The notes under the pieces were generated by a model. It saw only the letters and a list, made by a program, of their open reading frames with translations. It did no database searches and was not told where the DNA came from. A stretch of 64,000 nucleotides of DNA from the NCBI RefSeq assembly GCF_003601985.1, contig NZ_QZXA01000002.1, positions 558,001 to 622,000 on the forward strand. Direction: 5' to 3'. The stretch's first letter is position 1. Each line of letters begins with the position of its first letter. This document shows, in pieces, positions 9,595 through 19,304 of the stretch. Source of the stretch: Mesorhizobium jarvisii. GTDB taxonomy: Bacteria > Pseudomonadota > Alphaproteobacteria > Rhizobiales > Rhizobiaceae. A program made the position numbers and the translations under genes.

Positions 9595-12500
9595 ATGGCA
9601 GACAGAACCCAGCTGAGAGTAGCCGACAACAACGACATCGCTGACGATGATCCGTTCGCGGAACTGACCAGGATCATGGGATTCGACCCACGCCAGCCAG
9701 TCAAGCAGCAGGCGCGGGTCGAGCCGCAGGCCGCTGCCACCAGTCAGCCCGTGCAAGAGGACGATTTCGACATCGACCTCGAAAAGGAATTGATGGGCGA
9801 GTTCGACGCTGGCGACAGCGTCGCCGCTCCGGTTGTCGAGGCTCATGAGCCGGCATTCGAAACGGCCCCCACACACGCGGCCGACGACGAACTTGCGCTG
9901 TCGCTCGACGACGATTTCCATCTGGACCTCACGGGTGCCGACGAGCATGGGCCCGTCGCCAGCCATGCCCACCCCGGCGATGCCGAAGCCGCGCCGTCCG
10001 TCGAGCCTGCCTTCGACGCCGATTTCGACAATGCCGTTGCCAGTTCGCTCGAAGACGTTTCGCCCTTCGAGGACGACCTGCCGATGGAAGACGAGCTTGC
10101 CGCGTCGCTTGACCAGGATTTCCACGTCGAGGACCATGCCGCTGAGATCGAGGACGAAGCCGTCGAGCCCCAGCATGCGGTTGCGGAAATGCCGGTGGCT
10201 GTCGAGCCGGCCGGCGCGCACGAATTCGACGACGCGGTGGCGATTTCGCTCGAAGACGAGCTGATGCTTGACGACCATTCGGCGGATCAGCCCCATGCGG
10301 CTGCGGCCGCGGTCGACTATCTGGAGCCGGTGCTGGCCGTCGCGAATGAAGCTCCGGCGATTGCCGACGAGGATTTCGAGGGGCATTTCGACGACGCCAT
10401 GGCGGATGTCGACACGGATTTTGACGTCCAGGCGGACGAGCCCGTGGCCTTTGACGCGGCGGAAGCGCTCGAAGTGCCCTCTTATGCCTTGGATGCGAGG
10501 GACGAGTTCTCGGGCTCCGAAGCCGTTTCGGAAGATGATTTCGATCGGAACATGGACAACGCGTTCGCCGAGCCTGCCGAAGAGCCGGTCGCCGAGGTTG
10601 CCGCTGCCGCGGTCCAGCCGGTAGCTCCGGCAGCTCCGGCAACCATCATGGCTGAGCCGGCACCGGCCCCCGTGGCGGACGAACGTAGCCTCGAAGACGA
10701 GTTGAACGCGCTTCTGGGCGCCATGACGGCGCGCACGCTGCCGTCGGTCAAGGAGCCCGAGCCCGTCGCCGCTCAACCCGTTGCGGCTCAGCCGGCCGCT
10801 GCTCCCGTTCGGTCGTATGTTCCCGCGCCGGCAAAGGCCGCCGAGGAGCCTGCCGATCTCGACTGGGATCTCGACGAACATGCGACCGAGGATACGCATG
10901 CCTCCAGCGCGGCTCACGCCGCCGATGCCGATCTCGACGATCCGCTGGTCGATGAGCTTCAGGGTCACGAGCTGGGCGCGGACGCTGCCGATCATGGCGA
11001 CATCGATTTCGACGATGATGCGTTCGACGCGGCCCTGGCCGAGAATCTCGATCCGCGCGACGAGGCAGCTTGGCGGCAGGATCAGGCCGATTCCGTCGAT
11101 TGGCTGGCCGATCGCTCCGCGCCGACCGAGCCGACCCGTTCGTGGAGCCGTGTGACACCGGTTCCCCAGCAGCCTGCATTCGCCGCGCAGCCGGCCGCTT
11201 CCATGACGGCAAGGACGACCGCGCCTGAAATGGCCCCGGCGGCGGCTGTGGTGCCGCCCTATCGCGCGCCCGAGCCGGTTGCGGCGGCGCCCGTATCGGC
11301 GCCGCAGCCGCGACCGTCCTCGCACTACGAAGAAGAGATGCCCGATGTCGAAACGGTGGATGTGCCGGAGCGCGTCGTGGCGCTGGCGGACGATCTCGAC
11401 ATCCCGGAACTGCATTTCGAGGAAGATGAACCGGCCGCATCAGGCTATGACGATCTCGACGCAGAGTTCGCCAGCCTGCTGACGGAAATGAATTCGGTGG
11501 AGGTCGCGCCAGCTCCAGCCGCGCCCGCAAGCAGCGCTGCCTATGCCGATGAATCCTTTGATGGCGGATTCAAATCGGCCTATCAGGCGCCGGCATATGA
11601 AGAACCCAAACCGGGTTATGACGGGGTCAAACCGGGTTATGGCGGGGTCAAACCGGCCCTTCAGCCGGAAGCGCGGACCTATGCGGCGCGGCCGGCGGAA
11701 ATGCCCGCCCGTGCTGCAGCGAACACAGGCTATGCAGACGCCGCCGACGGCTTCGACCTCGACAGTCTGCCCGGCAGCCAGCCGGTCTCGCAGGCGGACG
11801 ATTTCACCGTCGATGAGCTCGACTATGATCCTGAACTGGACGAGGCAATGTCCGTTCCGGGTCTCGGCGAGCGGGAAGCGGCAAGGTCGTCTGGCCGCCG
11901 TGGCCTGTTCATCGCGGCAATCGTCGGTGCCGTGGCGGTCGCAGGCGGTCTTGGCGCCTTTGCGCTGTCTTTCGGCGGCAAGGGCGGCAGCGACGCGCCT
12001 GTCATCGTCAAGGCCGACAATTCGCCGATCAAGGTCAAGCCGGAAAATCCGGGCGGCACCGTGGTGCCGAACCAGGACAACAAGGTCTACGACGCGGTGG
12101 TCAAGGGCGCGAAGCCGGCCGAGCCGGTGCAGCAGAAGCTTGTCACCAACACGGAGGTCCCCGTGGATGTGCAGGCCAAGGATCCGAACCGTGCCGTCGA
12201 TCTTTCTGCCGGGCAGGGTGCTGCCGTCGGCGGAGCCGATGACGGCAATGCGGCGCCAACCGCCAATGCCGCGCCGGCCGCCAATGCTGCGCCGACCGCC
12301 AGTGCTGCGCCGGCTGGCAATCTTGCTCCGGCCGACAATGCGGCGCCCGCGCCCAAGTCAGAGGATCGCATCGCGCAGGTGCTGCAGGATACCGACAAGG
12401 GCAACAACACCGATGTCGTCGCCGTCGCACCACGCAAGGTGAGGACGATGGTGGTCAAATCGGACGGCTCGCTGGTGCCGCGCGAGGATCCGGCGCCGGC

Positions 12501-13029
12501 CGCGCCGCAGGTGGCGGCCGCTGAGCCGAGCGATCCGGCGCCGCAGCATGTCGCGCCGTCCGCCGATGCCGACCAGACCGGCACCGTGGCGCCCGCCGCG
12601 GCCCAGTCGGGCGACGAGCCGGCCCTCAAGCCGGTGGCCAAACCGGCCAAGGCGCAGTCGGCCAATACTCCGGCCAAGGTTGCGATCGCGCCGCAGCGTC
12701 CGTCCGACCAGCCCGTCGACGTCGTCGGCGAGGTGAAGCCCGATCAGGTCGCATCCATCGACCCGGCAACGACGGCGACCGGTAGCGGTTCGTGGTCGAT
12801 GCAGGTTGCTTCGCAGCCGACGGTGGAAAGCGCCCAGTCGACCTACCAGGACCTGCAGCGCCGCTATGGCAGCGTGCTTGCCGGCCGCACCGCCAACATC
12901 GTCAAGGCCGAGATTGCCGGCAAGGGCACGTTCTACCGCGTCCGCGTCGTGGCCCAGTCACGCAACGATGCCATCAATTTGTGCACCAGCTACAAGGCCG
13001 CCGGCGGCAACTGCTTCGTCTCGCGCTAG
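9595..13029 (+). CDS. Very large acidic SPOR-domain membrane protein
   Basis: The product is 1144 aa. Residues 1 to about 765 form an extremely acidic, Ala/Asp/Glu-rich, probably disordered cytoplasmic region with recurring modules of the form FD-DAVA-SLED. A single membrane segment (GLFIAAIVGAVAVAGGLGAF) sits at about 772-795. Then comes a Pro/Ala-rich periplasmic linker with an AANAAPT-type repeat, and a C-terminal SPOR domain (about 1063-1144: GSWSMQVASQPTVESA to GGNCFVSR). SPOR domains bind denuded septal peptidoglycan, so a division or cell-wall role is likely. nagZ lies just downstream. A short KPGYDGVKPGYGGVKPA repeat marks about residues 670-686. The start could also be 9571. Confidence 0.85.
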   Translation: MADRTQLRVADNNDIADDDPFAELTRIMGFDPRQPVKQQARVEPQAAATSQPVQEDDFDIDLEKELMGEFDAGDSVAAPVVEAHEPAFETAPTHAADDELALSLDDDFHLDLTGADEHGPVASHAHPGDAEAAPSVEPAFDADFDNAVASSLEDVSPFEDDLPMEDELAASLDQDFHVEDHAAEIEDEAVEPQHAVAEMPVAVEPAGAHEFDDAVAISLEDELMLDDHSADQPHAAAAAVDYLEPVLAVANEAPAIADEDFEGHFDDAMADVDTDFDVQADEPVAFDAAEALEVPSYALDARDEFSGSEAVSEDDFDRNMDNAFAEPAEEPVAEVAAAAVQPVAPAAPATIMAEPAPAPVADERSLEDELNALLGAMTARTLPSVKEPEPVAAQPVAAQPAAAPVRSYVPAPAKAAEEPADLDWDLDEHATEDTHASSAAHAADADLDDPLVDELQGHELGADAADHGDIDFDDDAFDAALAENLDPRDEAAWRQDQADSVDWLADRSAPTEPTRSWSRVTPVPQQPAFAAQPAASMTARTTAPEMAPAAAVVPPYRAPEPVAAAPVSAPQPRPSSHYEEEMPDVETVDVPERVVALADDLDIPELHFEEDEPAASGYDDLDAEFASLLTEMNSVEVAPAPAAPASSAAYADESFDGGFKSAYQAPAYEEPKPGYDGVKPGYGGVKPALQPEARTYAARPAEMPARAAANTGYADAADGFDLDSLPGSQPVSQADDFTVDELDYDPELDEAMSVPGLGEREAARSSGRRGLFIAAIVGAVAVAGGLGAFALSFGGKGGSDAPVIVKADNSPIKVKPENPGGTVVPNQDNKVYDAVVKGAKPAEPVQQKLVTNTEVPVDVQAKDPNRAVDLSAGQGAAVGGADDGNAAPTANAAPAANAAPTASAAPAGNLAPADNAAPAPKSEDRIAQVLQDTDKGNNTDVVAVAPRKVRTMVVKSDGSLVPREDPAPAAPQVAAAEPSDPAPQHVAPSADADQTGTVAPAAAQSGDEPALKPVAKPAKAQSANTPAKVAIAPQRPSDQPVDVVGEVKPDQVASIDPATTATGSGSWSMQVASQPTVESAQSTYQDLQRRYGSVLAGRTANIVKAEIAGKGTFYRVRVVAQSRNDAINLCTSYKAAGGNCFVSR

Positions 13030-13046
13030 GAGCGTTCAACCCATCA

Positions 13047-13080
13047 AAGCCGGCGCGGCCCAAGGTCGCGCCGGCTTTTT
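13047..13080 (+). terminator. Rho-independent terminator after the SPOR-domain gene
   Basis: An 11-bp AAGCCGGCGCG / CGCGCCGGCTT stem with a short loop is followed by a T-run, 18 bp behind the stop codon. Confidence 0.85.
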
Positions 13081-13180
13081 CATGCGCCCAGCGCTTTTTC
13101 ATGTGGAAGCATTTCCGGCGTTGGACCGCATGTATTTCCAGACGATTCCCTTTGGCCGCGTGAAGCCCTAGACTCCTGAT

Positions 13181-14200
13181 ATGACCGAATCAAAATCCAT
13201 GATCCTCGGCTGTGCCGGGAAATCGCTCACCCGCGAAGAAATCAATTTCTATCGCAATGAATGCCCATGGGCCTTCATCCTGTTTGCCCGCAACATCGGC
13301 GAGACCGAACAGATCCGCGATCTCGTCGCCGAGATGCGCGATTGTATCGGGCGCCCGGACGCGCTGGTTTTCATCGACCAGGAAGGCGGCAGGGTACAAC
13401 GCTTGCGGCCGCCGCTGGCGCCGAACTATCCGGCGGGCGGCGCGCTCGGCGCGCTGTGGCGCGACGATCATGACGCCGGTGCCCGCGCTGCCTGGCTGAT
13501 GGCGCGCCTGCATGCCTTCGACCTGCTGCGCTACGGCATCACCGCGGATTGCCTGCCGGTGCTCGACGTGCCGATCGAAGGCGCCAGCGACGTCATCGGC
13601 GCGCGCGCCTATGGCAAGGAGCCGCGCGCGGTCATCGAACTCGGCCGTGCCGCCGCCGAAGGCCTGATGTCGGGCGGCGTGCTGCCCGTGATGAAACACA
13701 TTCCGGGGCATGGACGGGCCTTTGCCGACACGCATTTCGAGCTGCCTGTTGTCGACGCCTCGCTCAGCGATTTGCAGCGGCATGACTTTGCCCCGTTCCG
13801 GGAGCTCAACGACCTGCCGATGGCGATGACTGCGCATGTGGTCTACAGCGCCATCGATCCCAAGAACCCGGCGACGACATCCGGCAAGGTCATCGACGAG
13901 ATCATCCGCCGCGACATCGGCTTTGACGGGCTCCTGATGAGCGACGACACCTCGATGAAGGCACTTTCTGGGGATTTCCCGACAAAGGCGGCGTCGATCC
14001 TTGCGGCGGGCTGCGATCTGGTCCTTCACTGCAACGGCGTTTTCGGGGAGATGGCAGGCATTGCGTCGCGCACCACGGGGCTTGAAGGCAAGTCGCTGGA
14101 GCGTGCAAAGCGGGCGCTGACCTATATAAGGAAACGCGACGCGGCCGAGGAAACCGAGATACGGGCCGAATTCGCCACCTATTTCGATGCGGTGGCCTAA
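13181..14200 (+). CDS. nagZ: Beta-N-acetylhexosaminidase (GH3)
   Basis: NagZ removes GlcNAc from anhydromuropeptides during cytoplasmic peptidoglycan recycling. The 339-aa GH3 enzyme has FIDQEGGRVQR, the catalytic-loop signature KHIPGHGRAFADTHFELP (general acid His/Asp pair), and the nucleophile Asp in LLMSDDTSMKAL. No signal peptide is present. Placement between the SPOR protein and scpAB is consistent with a cell-wall/division neighbourhood. Confidence 0.93.
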   Translation: MTESKSMILGCAGKSLTREEINFYRNECPWAFILFARNIGETEQIRDLVAEMRDCIGRPDALVFIDQEGGRVQRLRPPLAPNYPAGGALGALWRDDHDAGARAAWLMARLHAFDLLRYGITADCLPVLDVPIEGASDVIGARAYGKEPRAVIELGRAAAEGLMSGGVLPVMKHIPGHGRAFADTHFELPVVDASLSDLQRHDFAPFRELNDLPMAMTAHVVYSAIDPKNPATTSGKVIDEIIRRDIGFDGLLMSDDTSMKALSGDFPTKAASILAAGCDLVLHCNGVFGEMAGIASRTTGLEGKSLERAKRALTYIRKRDAAEETEIRAEFATYFDAVA

Positions 14201-14209
14201 CCAAGGGAA

Positions 14210-15067
14210 GTGACAAAGGCAGTGGCGGAAACATTGGAAAGCAAGGCCGCGAAGGCCGCACCGATGGACCGCCTGTGGGCCGAGAATGACGATTCACGTG
14301 TCACCGGCGACCCGTCGTTGGTCGTCGACGTGGCCGGCTTCGAAGGCCCGCTCGATCTTCTGCTGCATCTTGCCCGCACCCAGAAGGTCGACCTGGCGCG
14401 CATCTCGATCCTGGCACTGGTCGAGCAGTATCTAGCCTTTGTCGAGACGGCGAGGGCGCTGCGGCTCGAACTTGCGGCGGACTATCTGGTGATGGCGGCA
14501 TGGCTCGCCTTCCTCAAGTCGAAGTTGTTGATCCCCAAGCAGCCGGACGAAGAGGGCGAGAGCGGCGAGGAACTGGCGGCCGTGCTGCAGTTCCGATTGA
14601 AGCGGCTGGAAGCCATGCGTGACGCGGCGGCGCGCCTGGTCAATCGCAACCGGCTCGGCCGCGACGTGTTCGCGCGCGGCATGCCCGAAATGGTCATCAT
14701 CGAGAAGCGCAACGCCTATTCGGCGTCGCTCTACGATCTGCTGACCGCCTATGCCCAGCAGCGGCAGAAGCAGGCGATCACCAATGTGACGATCGCTAGG
14801 CGGGGCGTTTGGTCGCTCAAGGACGCGCGCGACATCCTGACCCGGCTGATCGGCTCGCTGCGGGACTGGACGGCGCTGGACAGCTTCCTCATCCAATACA
14901 TGACCAGCCCGGAAGAGCGGCGCACGGCGATCGCCAGCTCGTTCGCGGCGACACTGGAACTGGTGCGCGAGCGCAAGATGGATCTGCGACAGGACGAGGT
15001 GTTCGCGCCGATCTATCTGCGCGATCACCGCGCACCGGCAATCAAGGCAGTCGAGGTGGCATTATGA
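14210..15067 (+). CDS. scpA: Segregation and condensation protein A
   Basis: ScpA is the kleisin that bridges SMC heads in the condensin complex. The 285-aa product has the conserved N-terminal FEGPLDLLLHLARTQKVDL, the YLVMAAWLAFLKSKLLIP helix, and a C-terminal winged-helix region. The start is a GTG at 14210 immediately behind AAGGGAA; an in-frame GTG at 14222 is an alternative. The stop overlaps the scpB start in an ATGA arrangement, indicating coupled translation. Confidence 0.92.
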   Translation: MTKAVAETLESKAAKAAPMDRLWAENDDSRVTGDPSLVVDVAGFEGPLDLLLHLARTQKVDLARISILALVEQYLAFVETARALRLELAADYLVMAAWLAFLKSKLLIPKQPDEEGESGEELAAVLQFRLKRLEAMRDAAARLVNRNRLGRDVFARGMPEMVIIEKRNAYSASLYDLLTAYAQQRQKQAITNVTIARRGVWSLKDARDILTRLIGSLRDWTALDSFLIQYMTSPEERRTAIASSFAATLELVRERKMDLRQDEVFAPIYLRDHRAPAIKAVEVAL

Positions 15068-15828
15068 GCGAACGCGCCAACGCTTCGGTTATCCCCTTCA
15101 AGGTGGACGATGAACTGGAAGGCGAGATCGACCAGACTTCGGCCGAGAACCCCGTGCAGAACCCGGCCGAGCGCCTGCATATTGCGGAGGCCATGCGTAT
15201 GGCGGAGGCAATCGTGTTCGCCAGTGCCGAACCGGTCAGCGAAAAGCAGCTTGCCGCGCGCTTGCCCGACGGCATCAACGTCGCCCTTGCCATGGCCGAG
15301 CTGCAGCAGGTCTACGCTCGGCGCGGCGTCAATCTGGTGCGGGTCGGCGACGCGTGGGCATTCCGCACCGCCGGCGATCTCGCCTTCCTGATGAGCCGCG
15401 ACACGGTGCAGCAGCGCAAGCTGTCGCGTGCGGCGCTCGAAGTGCTGGCGATCATCGCCTATCACCAGCCGGTGACGCGCGCCGAGATCGAGGATATCCG
15501 CGGCGTAGAGACGTCGAAGGGCACGCTGGACACGCTGCTCGAGACGGAATGGGTGCGCATGCGCGGCCGCCGCAAGACGCCTGGCCGTCCCGTCACCTAT
15601 GGCACCACCGAAACCTTCCTCGACCATTTCGCGCTCGAGGAAATCCGCGATCTTCCCGGCATGGAAGAACTGAAGGGGGCGGGCCTGCTCTCGGGCCGCA
15701 TGCCGTCGAATTTCTCCATCCCGCAGCCGCCGGCCGACCCCGATGTGCTGACCGAGGACGAGGATCCGCTGACCGATATCGATCTCGAGGAACTCGGCCT
15801 GCTGACGCCGCGCGTCACGGAAGATTGA
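15064..15828 (+). CDS. scpB: Segregation and condensation protein B
   Basis: ScpB dimers bind ScpA in the SMC complex. The 254-aa product has two winged-helix domains: AEAIVFASAEPVSEKQLAAR at the start and the highly conserved LSRAALEVLAIIAYHQPVTR followed by IRGVETSKGTLDTLLE and the GRPVTYGTTETFLDHF segment. The C-terminal 50 residues are an acidic tail. It starts inside the scpA stop (ATGA). Confidence 0.93.
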   Translation: MSERANASVIPFKVDDELEGEIDQTSAENPVQNPAERLHIAEAMRMAEAIVFASAEPVSEKQLAARLPDGINVALAMAELQQVYARRGVNLVRVGDAWAFRTAGDLAFLMSRDTVQQRKLSRAALEVLAIIAYHQPVTRAEIEDIRGVETSKGTLDTLLETEWVRMRGRRKTPGRPVTYGTTETFLDHFALEEIRDLPGMEELKGAGLLSGRMPSNFSIPQPPADPDVLTEDEDPLTDIDLEELGLLTPRVTED

Positions 15829-16008
15829 CCTGTCGGCCCCTGTCCAAGCGCGCCGATAGGTCGTAGATGCGCCGATTGGTAGCGGGCCAGCGAGTCGAAA
15901 AAGCGTGACATCCGTCACCCTTTCATAAACTCTGTCGCTGTTGTGTTTGAATCCCAACGCGAAAACGCATAGATCATCGCCAGGGAAAACATTCGAGAGA
16001 GATTTGCT

Positions 16009-16230
16009 ATGGGTTCATTTTCGATTTGGCACTGGATGATCGTGCTGGTGATCGTGCTGCTGGTGTTCGGCCGCGGCAAGATTCCCGAGCTGATGGGCGA
16101 CATGGCCAAAGGCATCAAGAGCTTCAAGAAGGGCATGGCGGACGACGACGTTGCCGACGACAAGCGCACCGTCGAACACCGTGCCGACGAGACCGTTTCG
16201 GCCGCGAAGGAAAAAGCCAGCAAGAGCTGA
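16009..16230 (+). CDS. tatA: Sec-independent protein translocase TatA
   Basis: TatA forms the pore of the twin-arginine translocase. The 73-aa product has one N-terminal membrane helix ([20 protein letters not shown]), the FGRGKIPEL hinge and an amphipathic helix ([16 protein letters not shown]), then a charged tail. It heads tatABC. The 180 bp before it show no further gene. Confidence 0.94.
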   Translation: MGSFSIWHWMIVLVIVLLVFGRGKIPELMGDMAKGIKSFKKGMADDDVADDKRTVEHRADETVSAAKEKASKS

Positions 16231-16261
16231 GCCAAAAAAGTTCTAGTCGGAACAGAGTGCC

Positions 16262-17023
16262 ATGTTTGAAGTCGGCTGGACCGAAATGCTGGTGATCGCG
16301 ATCGTCATGATCGTGGTCGTCGGTCCGAAGGATTTGCCCAATATGCTGCGCACCTTCGGCCGCACGACGGCGAAGCTGCGCTCTATGGCCGCCGACTTCC
16401 AGAAACAGTTCAACGAAGCGCTGAAGGAAGCCGAGCTCGACGACGTCAAGAAGTCGGTCGACGAGCTCAGGGGCCTCAGTCCGATGGCCGAGATCAGGAA
16501 GCAGCTCAATCCGTTCGAGCAGGCGGCGGTCGATGTGCGCTCCGGCGTCGACGCCGCGATGAAGCCGAAGCCCGCCGCCGATCCGGCAACGCCCGCCGCT
16601 TCGACACCGCAGGCGGCCGAGCCGCTGAAGAACGGCGCAACGGAAATGCCTGGCGTCAGCGCCGCGGGAGCCACGCCGCCAACGCCGATTTTCCCGGCCA
16701 TGACCGATGAATCGGTGGTTGCGGCATCCACGGAACCTGCCGCGGCGCCGAAGGCATCCACGGCCAAGAAGTCCGCCAGGACCGCGCCGGCGGCAAAGGC
16801 GCAGCCCAAGGCCTCGACATCCGCGAAGTCGGCGACAGCAAAAGCCGCACCTGTGGTGATGGCAAAAGCTACACCGGCGCCCAAGGCGTCGACAAAGGCC
16901 GTGACAGCAGCAAAGCCTGCCGCTGCCAAGGCGACTGCGGCAAAGACCGCGGCGAAAGCCGAACCGAAACCTGCGCCAGCGAAGAAGCCGGCGGCCAAGA
17001 AGACGGCGGGAGCCGCCAAGTGA
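16262..17023 (+). CDS. tatB: Sec-independent protein translocase TatB
   Basis: TatB recognises twin-arginine substrates with TatC. The 253-aa product opens with MFEVGWTEMLVIAIVMIVVV, the VGPKDLP hinge and an amphipathic helix. From about residue 100 it becomes a low-complexity tail rich in Ala, Lys and Pro (repeats such as AKATPAPKASTKAV), far longer than in E. coli TatB but seen in rhizobia. Its stop overlaps the tatC GTG start (GTGA). Confidence 0.94.
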   Translation: MFEVGWTEMLVIAIVMIVVVGPKDLPNMLRTFGRTTAKLRSMAADFQKQFNEALKEAELDDVKKSVDELRGLSPMAEIRKQLNPFEQAAVDVRSGVDAAMKPKPAADPATPAASTPQAAEPLKNGATEMPGVSAAGATPPTPIFPAMTDESVVAASTEPAAAPKASTAKKSARTAPAAKAQPKASTSAKSATAKAAPVVMAKATPAPKASTKAVTAAKPAAAKATAAKTAAKAEPKPAPAKKPAAKKTAGAAK

Positions 17024-17895
17024 GCGTTTCGGACAAGGAAAAGGACGAGATCGAAAAATCGTCGGCGCCGCTGATCGAGCATCTCATCGAGTTGCGCCGC
17101 CGGCTGATCTGGTCGCTCGGCGGCTTCTTCGTCGCCTTCCTGGTGTGCTTCTTCTTCGCCAAGAAGCTGTTCAACCTTCTGGTCGTTCCGTTCAAATGGG
17201 CGACGAAGTGGGCGGGGCTCGACCCGCACAAGGTCGAGTTGATCTACACCGCGCCGCAGGAATTCTTCTTCACGCAGGTCAAGCTCGCCATGTTCGGCGG
17301 CATGGTCATCGCCTTTCCGCTGATCGCCACGCAGATCTACAAATTCATCGCGCCCGGCCTCTACAAGAACGAGCGCAACGCCTTCCTGCCGTTCCTGATC
17401 GCGTCGCCCATCCTGTTCCTGATGGGCGCCTCGCTGGTCTATTTCTTCTTCACGCCGATGGTGATGTGGTTCTTCCTTGCCATGCAACAGGCCGGCACCG
17501 ACGAGCAGGTGCAGATTTCGCTGCTGCCGAAAGTGTCGGAATATCTCAGCCTGATCATGACGCTGATCTTCTCCTTCGGCCTGGTGTTCCAGCTACCGGT
17601 GGTGACCAGTCTGATGACGCGTGTCGGCATGCTGTCGTCCAAGGCGCTGGCCGAGAAGCGCAAGTGGGCGATCGTCATCGCTTTCGTCGTCGCGGCCGTG
17701 CTGACCCCTCCGGATCCGATGAGCCAGATCGGTTTGGCCATCCCGACCATCCTGCTCTACGAGGTCGCCATCTGGTCGGCCCGGCTGATCGAGCGCAGCC
17801 AGGAGCGCGAGCGCCTGGCGCGCGAGAAGCAGGAAGCCGGGGAGACCGTGGCCGACAAGGCACCGGACGAGCCTCCGGCGCCGGCTGCTTCGTAA
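17020..17895 (+). CDS. tatC: Sec-independent protein translocase TatC
   Basis: TatC is the six-helix receptor core of the Tat system. The 291-aa product shows PLIEHLIELRRRLIWSL at the N-terminus (conserved cytoplasmic Glu/Arg), the YTAPQEFFFTQVKLA loop, six hydrophobic segments, and AVLTPPDPMSQ before the last helix. The C-terminal tail is charged. Translation starts at GTG 17020 within the tatB stop. Confidence 0.95.
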   Translation: MSVSDKEKDEIEKSSAPLIEHLIELRRRLIWSLGGFFVAFLVCFFFAKKLFNLLVVPFKWATKWAGLDPHKVELIYTAPQEFFFTQVKLAMFGGMVIAFPLIATQIYKFIAPGLYKNERNAFLPFLIASPILFLMGASLVYFFFTPMVMWFFLAMQQAGTDEQVQISLLPKVSEYLSLIMTLIFSFGLVFQLPVVTSLMTRVGMLSSKALAEKRKWAIVIAFVVAAVLTPPDPMSQIGLAIPTILLYEVAIWSARLIERSQERERLAREKQEAGETVADKAPDEPPAPAAS

Positions 17896-17999
17896 GCCGT
17901 CAGCAGCGGCGGAAAACGACAACCGCCGCCCAGCCTCATCTTGCATCGGTCAAGGATGCGGTTTACGCCCTCGGAGCTTAGCTCAGGAGCGTTCAAACT

Positions 18000-19304
18000 A
18001 TGCTTGACATCAAATGGATTCGCGACAACCCGAAGGCCCTTGTCGAGGCGCTGGCCAAGCGCTCGTGGTCGGCGGCAGAGGCGCAGTCCACGGTCGATGA
18101 TTTGATCGCCAGGGACGAGGCGCGGCGCGAACACGTCACCGAGCTGCAGACCAAGCAGGAGCGCCGCAACGCCGCCTCGAAGGAAATCGGCAACGCCATG
18201 CGTTCGGGTGACGCCGCTCTTGCCGAAAAACTCAAGGCCGAAGTCGGCGATATCAAAACCTTCATCCAGAATGGCGAGGCGCGCGAACGCGAGCTCGACA
18301 AGGCGCTGAACGACGCGCTGGCGGTGCTGCCCAATGTGCCTCTCGACGATGTGCCGGTCGGCAAGGACGAACACGACAATGTCGTCAAACACATCGTCGG
18401 CAAGGTGCCGACGCGGCCGAACTGGGTGAAGGAGCATTTCGAGGTCGGCGAAGCGCTCGGCATGATGGATTTCGAGCGGGCGGCCAAGCTGTCGGGTTCG
18501 CGCTTCACCGTGCTGAAGAGCGGCCTGGCACGGATGGAACGCGCGATCGGCCAGTTCATGCTCGACCTGCACACGACCTCGCACGGCTATGAGGAAGTGA
18601 TCCCGCCGCTGATGGTGCGCGACGAGGTGCTTTTCGGCACCAACCAGCTGCCGAAATTCGAGGAGGACCTGTTCTTCACGCCGCACGGCGAGGGCAGGCT
18701 TGGCCTGATCCCAACCGCTGAAGTGCCGCTCACCAACCTGGTGCGCGAGGAAATCACCGCGCATGAAAAACTGCCCCTGCGCTTCACCGCGCTGACGCCG
18801 TGTTTCCGCTCGGAAGCAGGCTCGGCCGGGCGCGACACGCGCGGCATGCTGCGGCAGCACCAGTTCTACAAGGTCGAGCTGGTGTCGATCACCGACCAGG
18901 AATCCTCGCTCGCCGAGCATGAACGGATGACGCAATGCGCCGAGGAAGTGCTGAAGCGGCTTGAGCTGCCGTTCCGCACCATGACGCTGTGCACCGGCGA
19001 CATGGGCTTTGGCGCGCGCAAGACCTATGACATCGAGGTCTGGCTGCCCGGCCAGAACGCCTATCGCGAGATCTCGTCCTGTTCGGTCTGCGGCGACTTC
19101 CAGGCGCGCCGCATGGATGCCCGCTACAAGGACAAGGACGGCAAGGGCAATCGCTTCGTCCATACGCTCAACGGTTCGGGCACCGCTGTCGGCCGCGCGC
19201 TGATTGCCGTCATCGAAAACTACCAGAACGAGGATGGCAGCGTAACCATTCCTGAAGTGCTGCGGCCTTACATGGGCGGTCTGGCAAAGATCGAAGCGAA
19301 GTAA
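18000..19304 (+). CDS. serS: Seryl-tRNA synthetase
   Basis: SerS charges tRNA-Ser and tRNA-Sec. The 434-aa class II enzyme has the N-terminal coiled-coil tRNA-binding arm (about residues 25-105), motif 2 in [18 protein letters not shown], and motif 3 at [17 protein letters not shown]. The ATG at 18000 begins [11 protein letters not shown], conserved in the family. The stop overlaps the surE ATG by one base. Confidence 0.95.
   Translation: MLDIKWIRDNPKALVEALAKRSWSAAEAQSTVDDLIARDEARREHVTELQTKQERRNAASKEIGNAMRSGDAALAEKLKAEVGDIKTFIQNGEARERELDKALNDALAVLPNVPLDDVPVGKDEHDNVVKHIVGKVPTRPNWVKEHFEVGEALGMMDFERAAKLSGSRFTVLKSGLARMERAIGQFMLDLHTTSHGYEEVIPPLMVRDEVLFGTNQLPKFEEDLFFTPHGEGRLGLIPTAEVPLTNLVREEITAHEKLPLRFTALTPCFRSEAGSAGRDTRGMLRQHQFYKVELVSITDQESSLAEHERMTQCAEEVLKRLELPFRTMTLCTGDMGFGARKTYDIEVWLPGQNAYREISSCSVCGDFQARRMDARYKDKDGKGNRFVHTLNGSGTAVGRALIAVIENYQNEDGSVTIPEVLRPYMGGLAKIEAK

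Noticed and set aside
9379..11415. 678-aa minus-strand frame opposite the acidic SPOR gene
   Set aside because: Arg/Gly-rich mirror of the Asp/Glu/Ala repeats; no start signal or domain, while the plus frame has a clear SPOR domain.
17909..17930. Inverted repeat after tatC as a terminator
   Set aside because: CGGCGG/CCGCCG arms are short and no T-run follows.
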